Source: DATJUF01 sp035524095 (GTDB lineage: Bacteria > Desulfobacterota > Binatia > Binatales > Binataceae). From it: 46,473 nucleotides of DNA. The DNA lies in the NCBI GenBank assembly GCA_035524095.1, contig DATKPK010000256.1, positions 1 to 46,473 on the forward strand, given 5' to 3'. Position numbers and translations under genes: made by a program. Positions 16,719-24,337 of the stretch are shown piece after piece (position 1 is the first letter of the stretch; each line of letters starts with the position of its first letter). The notes under the pieces were generated by a model. The model was given only the letters and a program-made list of their open reading frames with translations. It was not told the DNA's origin and searched no databases.

Positions 16719-16892
16719 TGCCGTCTCCTCAGGGGTCTCGGCAGCCGTCGCATACGCGCGAGTCCTTGAGTCCCCTTTTACCTACAACCGTCTGGCTCTA
16801 TTCCTTGTAGGAGCCAGGCGGCAGTCAGTCCCCCAAAATTGCGGCCTTTCAGGTTCTCTATTGCATTGCAAATAGCATGAAACCTGAATGTG
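16719..16892 (-). promoter_or_regulatory. Structured 5' leader of the RRM gene
   Basis: Read as RNA on the minus strand, the leader opens with a long hairpin. Its outer stem is TTCAGGTT/AACCTGAA (16848-16855 with 16881-16888) and its inner stem is about 7 bp around 16858-16875. It is followed by two overlapping pairings. CTGGCTC pairs with GAGCCAG (16811-16817 with 16792-16798). CTACAA in that loop (16805-16810) also matches TTGTAG (16782-16787) downstream. The two pairings either form an H-type pseudoknot or exclude each other, as a switch would. A direct repeat GGACTC-AA-GGACTC and the G-rich AAAAGGGG follow, about 55 bases before the ATG. Confidence 0.5.
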
Positions 16893-16898
16893 CGAGTG

Positions 16899-16907
16899 TT
16901 TATAGCA
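16899..16907 (-). promoter_or_regulatory. Extended -10 promoter of the RRM gene
   Basis: On the minus strand TGCTATAAA contains a 5 of 6 match to the -10 consensus preceded by the TGn extension. No good -35 hexamer is visible at the usual spacing, which an extended -10 can tolerate. The predicted start, about 16892, falls just before the leader hairpin. Confidence 0.4.
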
Positions 16908-17171
16908 TCACCGTCTTAAGAAACATAGCGTCGAAGTATTAGGCTATCACTCGCAATCGGCTGATTCGTATAGGCTAATAGCTATCGACGCCGACTGGGA
17001 TCTTCGAGGCGGCAGAGGCTCGGGCATCGATTAATCCGCCTCCCTTGAATTGCCAAGAGTGAATCGCCTCGTGATGAGGCGTACGCGTAATCACTGATGG
17101 CGTACGCTATGGTTTTCTGATCGCAAAGGCCGGCCCGGTTGCTGCTTCGACTTCACGGATTTCTCGGGGGA
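16908..17171. other. Intergenic stretch with dyads and repeats, no gene seen
   Basis: The stretch holds a 7-bp inverted pair (GCGTCGA at 16928-16934, TCGACGC at 16985-16991), two copies of TAGGCTA between them, a GCCTC/GAGGC hairpin (17066-17080) and two copies of the palindrome GCGTACGC (17079-17086 and 17100-17107). The paired palindromes lie 21 bases apart, two helical turns, as operator half-sites often do. No reading frame looks coding. Confidence 0.35.
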
Positions 17172-17414
17172 CTAAGTCATAGGGAGTATTGGACTAACCC
17201 AAGGTCGCTTCTGTGCATCAAAAAGAGCGACACGCGGAAGCGGGACAAAGCATGATGCGGGCGTAATTTGTTCGATGGCGCAATTCAATAGCGAAGCGAC
17301 TGCCGGAAGTAATGAGTGTTTCTCGATGGTGTAGCTGAGTTCGACGGCGCGATCTAAACTATCGTACATTTTGAGTGATCGTGATCTTAGGCAACTGGTT
17401 CGCGCCAGTGACAC
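17172..17414 (-). CDS. Doubtful small hypothetical protein
   Basis: A frame of 80 codons from a GTG, or 65 from an ATG at 17369, codes for MYDSLDRAVELSYTIEKHSL and onward, with no family resemblance I recognise. Codon choice is ordinary, but neither start has a ribosome site. It fills an otherwise empty interval between the RRM gene and the 17587 gene. I list it because the gap is long; it may well be a chance frame. Confidence 0.2.
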   Translation of the reverse strand: MSLARTSCLRSRSLKMYDSLDRAVELSYTIEKHSLLPAVASLLNCAIEQITPASCFVPLPRVALFDAQKRPWVSPILPMT

Positions 17415-17586
17415 AAATCATATCAATGAACCTTATGAATATGAGAAAAGGCTACTGGCGTTGGGAAGCTTAGCCAATTATTTTGTTGATATTTGGTGGG
17501 CGGAAATAGGATTGAGTAAGACTTGTATTATTAGTTAGTGTTGTGTACTTTTATTCTTCAGATTTTTACCTTACAAGGAGGCACTA

Positions 17587-18003
17587 ATGCCCCGTAGAAA
17601 AATTGTCGACGATAATTCAGCTTTTCGCCAAGTTCAGGCGCAAGCGCGAACGCTACTGCAAAATCTGCGTAAAGATATTCGTGCGAAGGAAGCCGAGTTG
17701 AAACGCTTGCGTGAAGAGGAAGCGAGATTCGGGCGGCTAGTCGGCGGGCCCGGAGCCATGCGACAGGCATCCTCAAATGGTACTGGTACCGCCACGCGCG
17801 GACGTCCGCCTGCTTCGGGCAGTGGCCGGATCAACTGGCGCGAAGTACTCGATCAGGTTCCGAAGCAGTTTAGCGCGTCGGACGTTCGTTCAATCCGGGG
17901 ATTAAAGGGCAAGCGTTCTTCTGAAATCTTCGCCGCGATAACCCGCTGGATTGAAGCTGGTTCAGTCAAACGCAAATCACGTGGTGTTTACGAGCGCGTG
18001 TGA
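17587..18003 (+). CDS. Small basic protein: coiled coil, AT-hook-like motif, winged-helix-like C-terminus
   Basis: A 138-residue protein of no family I can name. Residues 10-50 are a charged heptad-like helix (LLQNLRKDIRAKEAELKRLREEE), likely a coiled coil. A flexible Gly/Ser/Thr linker (52-80) contains TRGRPPA, whose RGRP core is that of an AT-hook. Residues 81-138 (INWREVLDQVPKQFSASDVRSI ... GVYERV) have the helix-turn-helix then beta-wing pattern of a small winged-helix fold. The whole suggests a dimeric DNA-binding or nucleoid protein. An AAGGAGG ribosome site seven bases before the ATG is the best in the window. The AT-rich upstream region (17415-17586) and strong terminator suggest an independent, well-expressed gene. 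Confidence 0.75.
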   Translation: MPRRKIVDDNSAFRQVQAQARTLLQNLRKDIRAKEAELKRLREEEARFGRLVGGPGAMRQASSNGTGTATRGRPPASGSGRINWREVLDQVPKQFSASDVRSIRGLKGKRSSEIFAAITRWIEAGSVKRKSRGVYERV

Positions 18004-18048
18004 ACCAATCATCCTCTAAGATCCTATAGTCAAACCGATTTTGTTTAG

Positions 18049-18090
18049 AAACGGCGGCGTGGCCTAGATTGCAGGCCGATGCCGCCGTTT
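18049..18090 (+). terminator. Terminator-like hairpin after the 17587 gene
   Basis: A perfect 10-bp stem (AAACGGCGGC at 18049-18058, GCCGCCGTTT at 18081-18090) encloses an inner 5-bp stem (GGCCT/AGGCC). The 3' side ends in TTT and continues CATTTGTATTT. It starts 46 bases after the stop and separates this gene from mtnA. Confidence 0.65.
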
Positions 18091-18151
18091 CATTTGTATT
18101 TCATCTGCATCTGCTGACGGCGAATTGTTCGTCGAGGTAAGGTAGTCCACG

Positions 18152-19180
18152 ATGGCGGTTAAGACAATCGAATGGCGCGGCGGCGCGGTACGGATGATTG
18201 ACCAGCGGCTGCTGCCGGGCCGTGAGGTCGTTCGCATTTATCGTGACTATCGCGGAGTCGCCGAGGCGATACGCACTATGGTTATTCGCGGTGCTCCGGC
18301 GATAGGTGTTGCCGCCGCAATGGGTGTTGCACTAGGATTAAAGAACTATAATGGTGCTCGTGCCAAGAAGCGCTTTGACACTGTTGCAGCCGCTTTGCGG
18401 GCCACGCGTCCGACCGCGGTCAATCTTGCCTGGGCGCTCGAACGGATGAGACAAGTGCTCGATTCGAGTCTTGAAATGGATTCGGCAAAACTTTTTCGGA
18501 GGATGATTGACGAAGCAGTTAGTATTCACGATGAGGATATTGCTGCGAACCGCCGGCTCGGCGAGAACGGCGCTACCCTGCTGGATTCGTCCTCAGTGGT
18601 ACTGACCCACTGTAATGCTGGCGCATTAGCCACAGCGGGTTATGGGACAGCGCTGGGAGTAGTACGGGCAGCGCGGGAGGCCGGCAAGCAAATCGAAGTG
18701 TTCGCTGATGAGACGCGGCCTTTCCTACAGGGCGCGCGCTTGACGGCGTGGGAACTGCATAAAGATGGTATTCCGGTGACAGTCATCGCCGACAACATGG
18801 CTGGTAGCCTATTAGCTAGTGGCAAGATTGACTGTGTAATCGTCGGTACCGATCGCACTGCCGCGAATGGTGATGTCGCGAACAAGATTGGAACTTATCC
18901 CCTGGCCGTCCTCGCGCATCGACATAGCGTGCCGTTCTATGTAGCCGCGCCGCTCTCCTCAATTGATATGGACTGTGCGAGCGGCGCTGAGATTCCGATC
19001 GAGCAACGCGACGCGCGCGAGGTCAGCGAATTCGCAGGCCGTGCGATTACGCCCAAGGGCGTCAAGGTATTTAATCCGGCGTTCGATGTAACGCCGGCCG
19101 AATTAGTCACAGCGATTATCACCGAGCGTGGTGTGGCGCGGAAGCCATATCGCCGGAGTCTTGCGGCTTTGAAGCGGTAG
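18152..19180 (+). CDS. mtnA: S-methyl-5-thioribose-1-phosphate isomerase MtnA
   Basis: This enzyme converts methylthioribose-1-phosphate to methylthioribulose-1-phosphate in methionine salvage. The 342 residues match the family length. Signatures are IEWRGGAVRMIDQRLLP at the start, MVIRGAPAIGVAAAMG near residue 43, THCNAGALATAGYGTALG with the catalytic cysteine (about C154) and GTDRTAANGDVANKIGTY with the catalytic aspartate (about D234). The end has the NPAFDVTPAELVTAIITERG motif shared with eIF2B-like proteins. No other salvage gene (mtnB, mtnC, mtnD, mtnP) is in the window, so it is an orphan here. Some bacteria use MtnA in purine-salvage side routes. The macro-domain gene follows 154 bases on. 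Confidence 0.96.
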   Translation: MAVKTIEWRGGAVRMIDQRLLPGREVVRIYRDYRGVAEAIRTMVIRGAPAIGVAAAMGVALGLKNYNGARAKKRFDTVAAALRATRPTAVNLAWALERMRQVLDSSLEMDSAKLFRRMIDEAVSIHDEDIAANRRLGENGATLLDSSSVVLTHCNAGALATAGYGTALGVVRAAREAGKQIEVFADETRPFLQGARLTAWELHKDGIPVTVIADNMAGSLLASGKIDCVIVGTDRTAANGDVANKIGTYPLAVLAHRHSVPFYVAAPLSSIDMDCASGAEIPIEQRDAREVSEFAGRAITPKGVKVFNPAFDVTPAELVTAIITERGVARKPYRRSLAALKR

Positions 19181-19334
19181 ACTGGTAAGAAACCAACGGC
19201 ATCGATCAACCAGCTAATTGCGTCTCGCAGTCTCAACCAATCATTTTGTTGTCGCAGCGATCAACGATTACCGTGATCAAAGGTGGCCTGATATTGTGCA
19301 GGGTTCGTTGACGCGCGTAGTTGGATGACAATCT

Positions 19335-19898
19335 ATGGCGAACGATTGGCGCGAGAAGCTAACACTGCGGCAGGGCGATATTACTCAAGCGCGAGTCGAT
19401 GCGATCGTCAATGCAGCTAACAATGACTTGATTCTTGGAGGCGGGGTCGCGGGGGCAATCAGAACTAAAGGCGGACCTTCGATTCAGTGCGAATGTGACA
19501 AGCTGGGTCCGGTTGCGATCGGCGAGGCTGCCATCACCGGCGGGGGCAAACTGCCGGCTCCATACGTAATCCATGCCGCCAGTATGCGCCTGGGCGGATC
19601 CACAACGGCCGAGTCCTTGCGAGCGGCGATGCGCAATTCGCTGCTGCGCGCGGAGGAGAACAAAATCCGCACGATCGCCTTTCCGGCGATCGGTACGGGT
19701 ATCGCTGGGTTTCCTATGGACGAATGCGCTCGCATCATGCTCGAAGAGATACACGGTCATCTGAGCGGCGCGACGACGGTCGAACAAGTTGAGATAGTTC
19801 TGTTCGATTCAGCGGCGCTGGTAACCTTCGAACGGGTTCTCGCGACGACGCCTGGCTTAGCCGCCTGTGTAATGCCGATCGCATCGGATAAGATCTGA
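19335..19898 (+). CDS. Macro-domain protein, O-acetyl-ADP-ribose deacetylase-like
   Basis: A single macro domain of 187 residues. The ADP-ribose pocket is clear: LRQGDITQARVDAIVNAAN (about residues 12-30), GGGVAGAIRTKGGPSI, GEAAITGGGKLPAPYVIHA and AFPAIGTGIAGFPMDECARIM. This MacroD/YmdB-like arrangement hydrolyses O-acetyl-ADP-ribose or removes mono-ADP-ribose from proteins or nucleic acids. The neighbour mtnA also handles a ribose-1-phosphate-type metabolite, so a role in clearing ribosyl by-products is conceivable but unproven. There is no strong ribosome site before the ATG. No ADP-ribosyltransferase toxin or DarT partner is adjacent, so an antitoxin role is not supported. Confidence 0.92.
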   Translation: MANDWREKLTLRQGDITQARVDAIVNAANNDLILGGGVAGAIRTKGGPSIQCECDKLGPVAIGEAAITGGGKLPAPYVIHAASMRLGGSTTAESLRAAMRNSLLRAEENKIRTIAFPAIGTGIAGFPMDECARIMLEEIHGHLSGATTVEQVEIVLFDSAALVTFERVLATTPGLAACVMPIASDKI

Positions 19899-19906
19899 GA
19901 ATCCTT

Positions 19907-20446
19907 CTATTCCGCACCCACATTGGCCGCCGGCTGAGTTGATGGCGGGGGTGGAAGATTTTCGGGTGCGTTCGAGAGGCGTTCTTCGCCTACGTTCTGA
20001 ATCGTTTCATCAGGTGAATAGACCACGTGAAAGAGGGTGAGCTTGTCCTCGCTCATCTTGATACGCGCTTGGCGCACCGCGACGGAAGTTCCTGCGGTGA
20101 AGACCGCAGCTGCAATATTGCGAGCCTGGGTTTGAGGATTGACGAATTTCGAGCCGTCGGGATTGAAGGCGTAGACATCCTCAATCTGACCGTCAGCTGT
20201 GGTCTGGGAAGCGTTGGGATTGCCGAAAGCGGCAATGACTTGCTGGCGCGGCGTTCCGACTTGAAGAACTGACTGATTGTAGTGAATCGATTCGTTTTTG
20301 AAGGTGAAGCTCTGTTCCTGACCTGCCAGCGAAAAGCGCGAAGAGTCCTGTGTTGAATCGAGGCGTTGCTGAATCCGGCCGCATCCGACGAACAGCGCAA
20401 AGGCTGCGATCCAGCGGGTCAATTTGACGGTCGAGTGGCCGATCAA
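19907..20446 (-). CDS. Probable lipoprotein with a BamE/SmpA-like domain
   Basis: The 179-residue protein starts with a short basic and hydrophobic signal (LTRWIAAFALFVGC), whose cysteine at about residue 22 fits a lipobox (FVGC, slightly off consensus at -3). The middle part, VLQVGTPRQQVIAAFGNPNASQTTADGQIEDVYAF, has the helix and G-x-P turn pattern of BamE/SmpA-like domains, in which a helix pair packs on a small sheet. The tail is proline-rich (LPPPPSTQP). The start is probably the TTG at 20446, 12 bases after the stop of the upstream hydrolase gene, suggesting a shared transcript. It resembles the lipoprotein at 36671-37102 in plan. Function unknown. Confidence 0.75.
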   Translation of the reverse strand: MIGHSTVKLTRWIAAFALFVGCGRIQQRLDSTQDSSRFSLAGQEQSFTFKNESIHYNQSVLQVGTPRQQVIAAFGNPNASQTTADGQIEDVYAFNPDGSKFVNPQTQARNIAAAVFTAGTSVAVRQARIKMSEDKLTLFHVVYSPDETIQNVGEERLSNAPENLPPPPSTQPAANVGAE

Positions 20447-20458
20447 CTGAATCGCCTG

Positions 20459-21325
20459 CTACGCGCCGAAAAATTCAAGCAAGGCTGCCAAAGTCTCGCG
20501 CGGCGACTCTTCGGGCAGGAAATGGCCGTTCGGCACGCTATGGCCGCGTACGTCAGATGCATACTCGCGCCAAATCGCGATAGGGTCCTGCTTGTAGCCG
20601 ACCAGCCCTTTCTCTCCCCACAGGAGCAGGACGGGGCAAGCGATTTTGTGTCCGCCGTCGGCGGCATGATGCTCCAAATCAATTGAGGCTCCAGCCCGGT
20701 AGTCTTCACAGGTCGCATGAATAGAGGCGGGATCGCGGAAGCAGCGCAGATACTCGGCGAATGCTTCTTCAACAAAAATTAGTTTGCCTTTGCGCGTCGC
20801 CATACGGCGCAGGTAGAACTCGGGGTTGCCTCCGATCAGGGTTTCCGGCAAATCGTTCGGCTGAATGAGGAAAAACCAATGGTAGTAGGCTGTGGCGATA
20901 AACTTGTCGACACGCTTGAAAACCTCGGCCGTTGGAATGATGTCGAGCATAGCCGCTTTCATGACACGATCGGGATAATCGAGGCATAGCCGATGCGTCA
21001 CACGGGCGCCGCGGTCGTGCCCGGCGACCATAAAGGTTTTAAAGCCCAGAGCCGTCATCAACGCGGCCTGGTCGGCTGCCGTACTGCGCTTGGAATAAAC
21101 CAGGTGCTTTTCGTCGCTTGGCGGCTTGGAACTATCGCCGTAGCCGCGCAAGTCGGCCGCGACGACGGTGAATCGCTCAGCCAGCGCGGGCGCTATTTCG
21201 TGCCACATCACATGCGTCTGCGGATACCCATGCAATAGAAGCAACGGCGGACCGTCACCTTTGACCATGCAGTTGATGGTCACGTCGTTGACCCTGATGC
21301 GCCGATTAGCGAAACCGTCAAACAT
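20459..21325 (-). CDS. Alpha/beta hydrolase, fluoroacetate dehalogenase-like
   Basis: A cytosolic alpha/beta-hydrolase of 288 residues, the length of fluoroacetate dehalogenases. The set of residues described for the Rhodopseudomonas and Burkholderia enzymes is complete: nucleophile D104 with R105 and R108 in GHDRGARVTHR, acid D128 (MLDIIPT), halide-pocket H149-W150 (YYHWFF) and Y209 (CEDYRAGA), and base H268 (NGHFLPEE). LHGYPQTHVMWH gives the oxyanion region. Known members hydrolyse fluoroacetate to glycolate and fluoride by an ester intermediate. Haloacetates or other small haloacids are also possible. A lipoprotein gene follows 12 bases downstream, an odd partner. No fluoride exporter (CrcB or Fluc) gene is in the window. 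Confidence 0.88.
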   Translation of the reverse strand: MFDGFANRRIRVNDVTINCMVKGDGPPLLLLHGYPQTHVMWHEIAPALAERFTVVAADLRGYGDSSKPPSDEKHLVYSKRSTAADQAALMTALGFKTFMVAGHDRGARVTHRLCLDYPDRVMKAAMLDIIPTAEVFKRVDKFIATAYYHWFFLIQPNDLPETLIGGNPEFYLRRMATRKGKLIFVEEAFAEYLRCFRDPASIHATCEDYRAGASIDLEHHAADGGHKIACPVLLLWGEKGLVGYKQDPIAIWREYASDVRGHSVPNGHFLPEESPRETLAALLEFFGA

Positions 21326-21618
21326 TGCGCATTCTCCCTTTGAGGCACTCGCGCGGATACTTTGACTGGACTTTATCGACAGTCCGCGCCGCCGCCGATA
21401 GCGTCACGGTACGGGTGGACGATTATCCTTGTCAAATTGCCATCTCCATTAGCAGACCATGGCAAGTCATGAAGCTCTCTCGAAAACCATCGACTCGAAA
21501 CCGTAACATGGCCAGGGTGTTAAATAGCGGCATCACCATGAGCGAAGCGATAAGATGTCTTGTGCAAGGCTCAGCGAATAACCGCTGCGCGGGCGGTGCG
21601 CAATAAGGAGATTTATCC

Positions 21619-22635
21619 ATGCAGGTTGGAATGGTTGGACTCGGCAGGATGGGTGCGAACATGGTGCGGCGGTTGATGCGCGGAGACCACCAATGTGTGG
21701 TTTTTGACGTCAGCCCCAAAGCGGTCGAGGCGCTGGCGAAGGAGGGCGCCGTCGGCGCTACATCGCTCGATGATTTCGCGGCCAAGCTGACCAAGCCTCG
21801 TGCGACCTGGATGATGGTGCCGGCAGGTGTCGTCGAGTCGACGCTGGCCCAACTCGAAGCGCGTTTTGAGAGCGGCGACATCATCGTTGATGGAGGCAAC
21901 TCGTACTATATCGATGACATCCATCGCGCCAAGGCGCTGAGCGGGAAGGGCATCCACTATGTCGATTCCGGGACCAGCGGGGGCGTATGGGGTCTTGAGC
22001 GCGGTTTCTGCCAGATGGTCGGCGGTGAAACGGGCGTCGTCAAGCATCTTGACCCGATTTTTTCAACGCTTGCTCCGCCCGTCGATTCAGCGCCGCGCAC
22101 GCCTGGCCGAGAGAAGGTTAGTGGCTCGACGGCCGAGCACGGTTATCTCCATTGCGGGCCTAACGGCGCCGGTCATTTCGTCAAAATGGTTCACAACGGG
22201 ATCGAGTACGGCCTGATGGCGGCTTACGCTGAAGGTTTTAACATCCTGAAGCACGCCAATATCGGCAATCATCCTCAAAAGAGTGATGCCGAGACCACGC
22301 CCTTACGCAATCCTGAACTCTATAAATTCGATTTCAACCTTCCCGATATTGCAGAAGTATGGCGCCGCGGCAGTGTGGTTGCATCATGGCTGCTCGATTT
22401 GAGTGCGGAAGCATTGCTCGGTGATCCGGAGCTGAAGGAATTCGCCGGCCGCGTGTCGGATTCAGGCGAGGGACGGTGGACGATTGACGCTGCGATCGAC
22501 GAAGGCGTGCCTGCTCACGTCCTGAGTTCGGCGCTGTTCAATCGCTTTACCTCACGCGGTGAAGCTGACTTCGCGGACAAGTTGCTGTCGGCGATGCGCT
22601 ACGAATTCGGCGGTCATCTGGAAAAGAAAGCTTAA
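21619..22635 (+). CDS. gnd: 6-phosphogluconate dehydrogenase, decarboxylating (short YqeC/GntZ type)
   Basis: An enzyme that oxidises 6-phosphogluconate to ribulose-5-phosphate and CO2 with NAD(P) (338 residues; the short single-lobe form, not the 470-residue one). The Rossmann motif VGLGRMGANM is at residues 6-15. DGGNSYYIDD and YVDSGTSGGVWGLERGF follow, and the catalytic lysine with its partners is in GHFVKMVHNGIEYGLM (K189, N193, E196). After a dinucleotide-binding N-domain the C-terminal helical domain is complete. AAGGAG sits eight bases before the ATG. No zwf, pgl or gluconate kinase is nearby. The NAD or NADP preference is not clear from the sequence. Confidence 0.95.
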   Translation: MQVGMVGLGRMGANMVRRLMRGDHQCVVFDVSPKAVEALAKEGAVGATSLDDFAAKLTKPRATWMMVPAGVVESTLAQLEARFESGDIIVDGGNSYYIDDIHRAKALSGKGIHYVDSGTSGGVWGLERGFCQMVGGETGVVKHLDPIFSTLAPPVDSAPRTPGREKVSGSTAEHGYLHCGPNGAGHFVKMVHNGIEYGLMAAYAEGFNILKHANIGNHPQKSDAETTPLRNPELYKFDFNLPDIAEVWRRGSVVASWLLDLSAEALLGDPELKEFAGRVSDSGEGRWTIDAAIDEGVPAHVLSSALFNRFTSRGEADFADKLLSAMRYEFGGHLEKKA

Positions 22636-22660
22636 GGACGACAGTCCTATTCGGTCATTT

Positions 22661-22687
22661 GGGCGTCCTCATTCTGTGAAGACGCCC
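22661..22687 (+). terminator. Hairpin after gnd
   Basis: A perfect 7-bp stem (GGGCGTC at 22661-22667, GACGCCC at 22681-22687) starts 25 bases after the gnd stop. A smaller 5-bp hairpin (22635-22648) overlaps the stop itself. There is no T run, so termination strength is uncertain. Confidence 0.4.
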
Positions 22688-22759
22688 GCGTGAGGCTCAT
22701 TCGCGAGTTCTACGGTCGCTCACGGATGGTTGCGACCAGCCGGTGACGAAGCTTCTCCT

Positions 22760-24337
22760 TCAAGCAGAAGAGTTTGCCACAGCGGAGCTCGTTAGCCTGA
22801 TTACAGAGCTTACGATACCGAGGAAAACGATCGTCCAGATCACGTCGCCGAGTACCAGCGAAGTTGCAGACTCAATTTGCAACAGTTTGACTGAGAGATA
22901 GATGCTGCTGACCAACGCGCCGAAGCCCATGTTTTCATGCACAAAAGTGAGTTGGACGAGACGGTAGAGGATGCCGAAGAGCAACATCGAGAGAATCACT
23001 CCTGGCAGGCCGAAGTTGACGTAACCTTCAATCAACTGCGGCAGGTTATAGGACGTATCGAAGTTGCTCTGGTTCAGCAGGCCATAGCGATGACCAAACG
23101 CTTGGCCTGTGACCTCCTCGGGTTTGCTCGGAAACAAAACCCGGGGCAAGAGCTTGAACAGTAACGGGTAGTAAGTGGCACCATTCCAATAAGGCACAAT
23201 TCGCGGGGTATCGTGCAGCACGTCGGCCAGGGTCAGAGTATCAGTACCCAAACGGCGCATCGAGAATTGAATCATGTCGTCAGCGGTCGCGTCATCGTCG
23301 CTGATAGATGAGCCTACGGTATCGTGGATCATTGTGACAAGAAGTGCCGACTTATCCGTGGCCGTCGCTTTTTCCATCGTGCCGCCCCGCCAAGTGAGGG
23401 CGCGAAAGCTCTGTTCTGCAGGACGGATAATGCAAAATGAGAGTCCGCCGATAATAATAATTCGCCACGGTACCCGATGGCGTAACGAGGCATAAGTAAA
23501 AATCAGTATCAGGGCAATAATCAGACCTTCGGACGTTAAGCCAGTTCCCAGCCCTAACCATAAGCGGACGGGTACGAGGACTCCCCACAAAAGGATTCCG
23601 TTCGTGAAGCCAATTCCGCCTGTTAGTTGTAGTGCAAATAGAAGGCAAACCCCGAGCAGGCAAAGATCAGAAGCGAAGGTAAGCAATTGTGCAAAGCTAA
23701 GCGGCAGCGAGAGACCGCGCTCCGCGATGAATAGCAGCAGTCCGGCAATGCCGAAGATTAAGCCAGTTAATTTGATATTGCCGATACGGCTCCATACCAT
23801 CTGGCATCGCGGAAAAAGCGTACTCAATAGAACTGCGAACGGACTGTAATAACCCGCGTAGATACATAATAGGCCGGTCAGTGTAACTTCGAGTGAGTAG
23901 GCCACATAGTCGTGTGGTAGCGGACTGCGTGACCATACCGTGGCGTAATCGCGCAGAAGGAAAAGCGGAGCAGCATAGTAGACTGTGAACACCATTCCGA
24001 GGAAAGGCATGAACGGCAGCGCTCGATCGCGACCTGTCAACCAGAGCCATGATGGCACAGAACAGCCTACTATTATCACAGACGCCAGCAACCGTTCAGT
24101 CGAAGTAAGGTTCGCTGAGCCAAAAAAGTTTAATCCGAGGACAAGCGTCGCGAGGCCGGCGACAAAGCCAAGCCGCTGCGAGAGTCCGAATCGGTGGGAG
24201 TCGACTACTAATTTGTACCAAGCCTGAGTCGACCAGACGGCGTCACTTCTGCTCGAGGGCAAGAATGTTCGGACTGATGGGATAGCCGGGTGTGAGATTG
24301 TTCCATTGGCTTCCAGAGCTTGCCCCCAAGACTTCAT
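22760..24337 (-). CDS. Multi-spanning membrane protein, polysaccharide-polymerase-like
   Basis: About 525 residues with roughly ten to twelve hydrophobic segments (for example GFVAGLATLVLGLNFFG, LTGLIFGIAGLLLFIAE, IIALILIFTYASL and VILSMLLFGILYRLV). One large hydrophilic loop between late helices contains PYWNGATYYPLLFKLLPRVLFPSKPE. This plan, a central loop rich in aromatic and basic residues between TM blocks, is that of O-antigen or exopolysaccharide polymerases (Wzy-like), which lack conserved sequence. The frame is open to 24517, but the first 60 residues are not membrane-like. An ATG at 24337 (MKSWGQALEANG) is my choice, without a ribosome site. The 362 bases between it and the beta-helix gene must hold both divergent promoters; I see none that is clear. 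Confidence 0.7.
   Translation of the reverse strand: MKSWGQALEANGTISHPAIPSVRTFLPSSRSDAVWSTQAWYKLVVDSHRFGLSQRLGFVAGLATLVLGLNFFGSANLTSTERLLASVIIVGCSVPSWLWLTGRDRALPFMPFLGMVFTVYYAAPLFLLRDYATVWSRSPLPHDYVAYSLEVTLTGLLCIYAGYYSPFAVLLSTLFPRCQMVWSRIGNIKLTGLIFGIAGLLLFIAERGLSLPLSFAQLLTFASDLCLLGVCLLFALQLTGGIGFTNGILLWGVLVPVRLWLGLGTGLTSEGLIIALILIFTYASLRHRVPWRIIIIGGLSFCIIRPAEQSFRALTWRGGTMEKATATDKSALLVTMIHDTVGSSISDDDATADDMIQFSMRRLGTDTLTLADVLHDTPRIVPYWNGATYYPLLFKLLPRVLFPSKPEEVTGQAFGHRYGLLNQSNFDTSYNLPQLIEGYVNFGLPGVILSMLLFGILYRLVQLTFVHENMGFGALVSSIYLSVKLLQIESATSLVLGDVIWTIVFLGIVSSVIRLTSSAVANSSA

Noticed and set aside
19335..19898. Macro-domain antitoxin (DarG-like)
   Set aside because: There is no DarT-type toxin gene beside it, and the protein is a single short macro domain of the MacroD type.
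21325..21606. Plus-strand frame of 93 codons before gnd
   Set aside because: It has no ribosome site and no motif, its composition is odd, and it overlaps the start of the opposite-strand hydrolase gene. It is more likely the promoter region.
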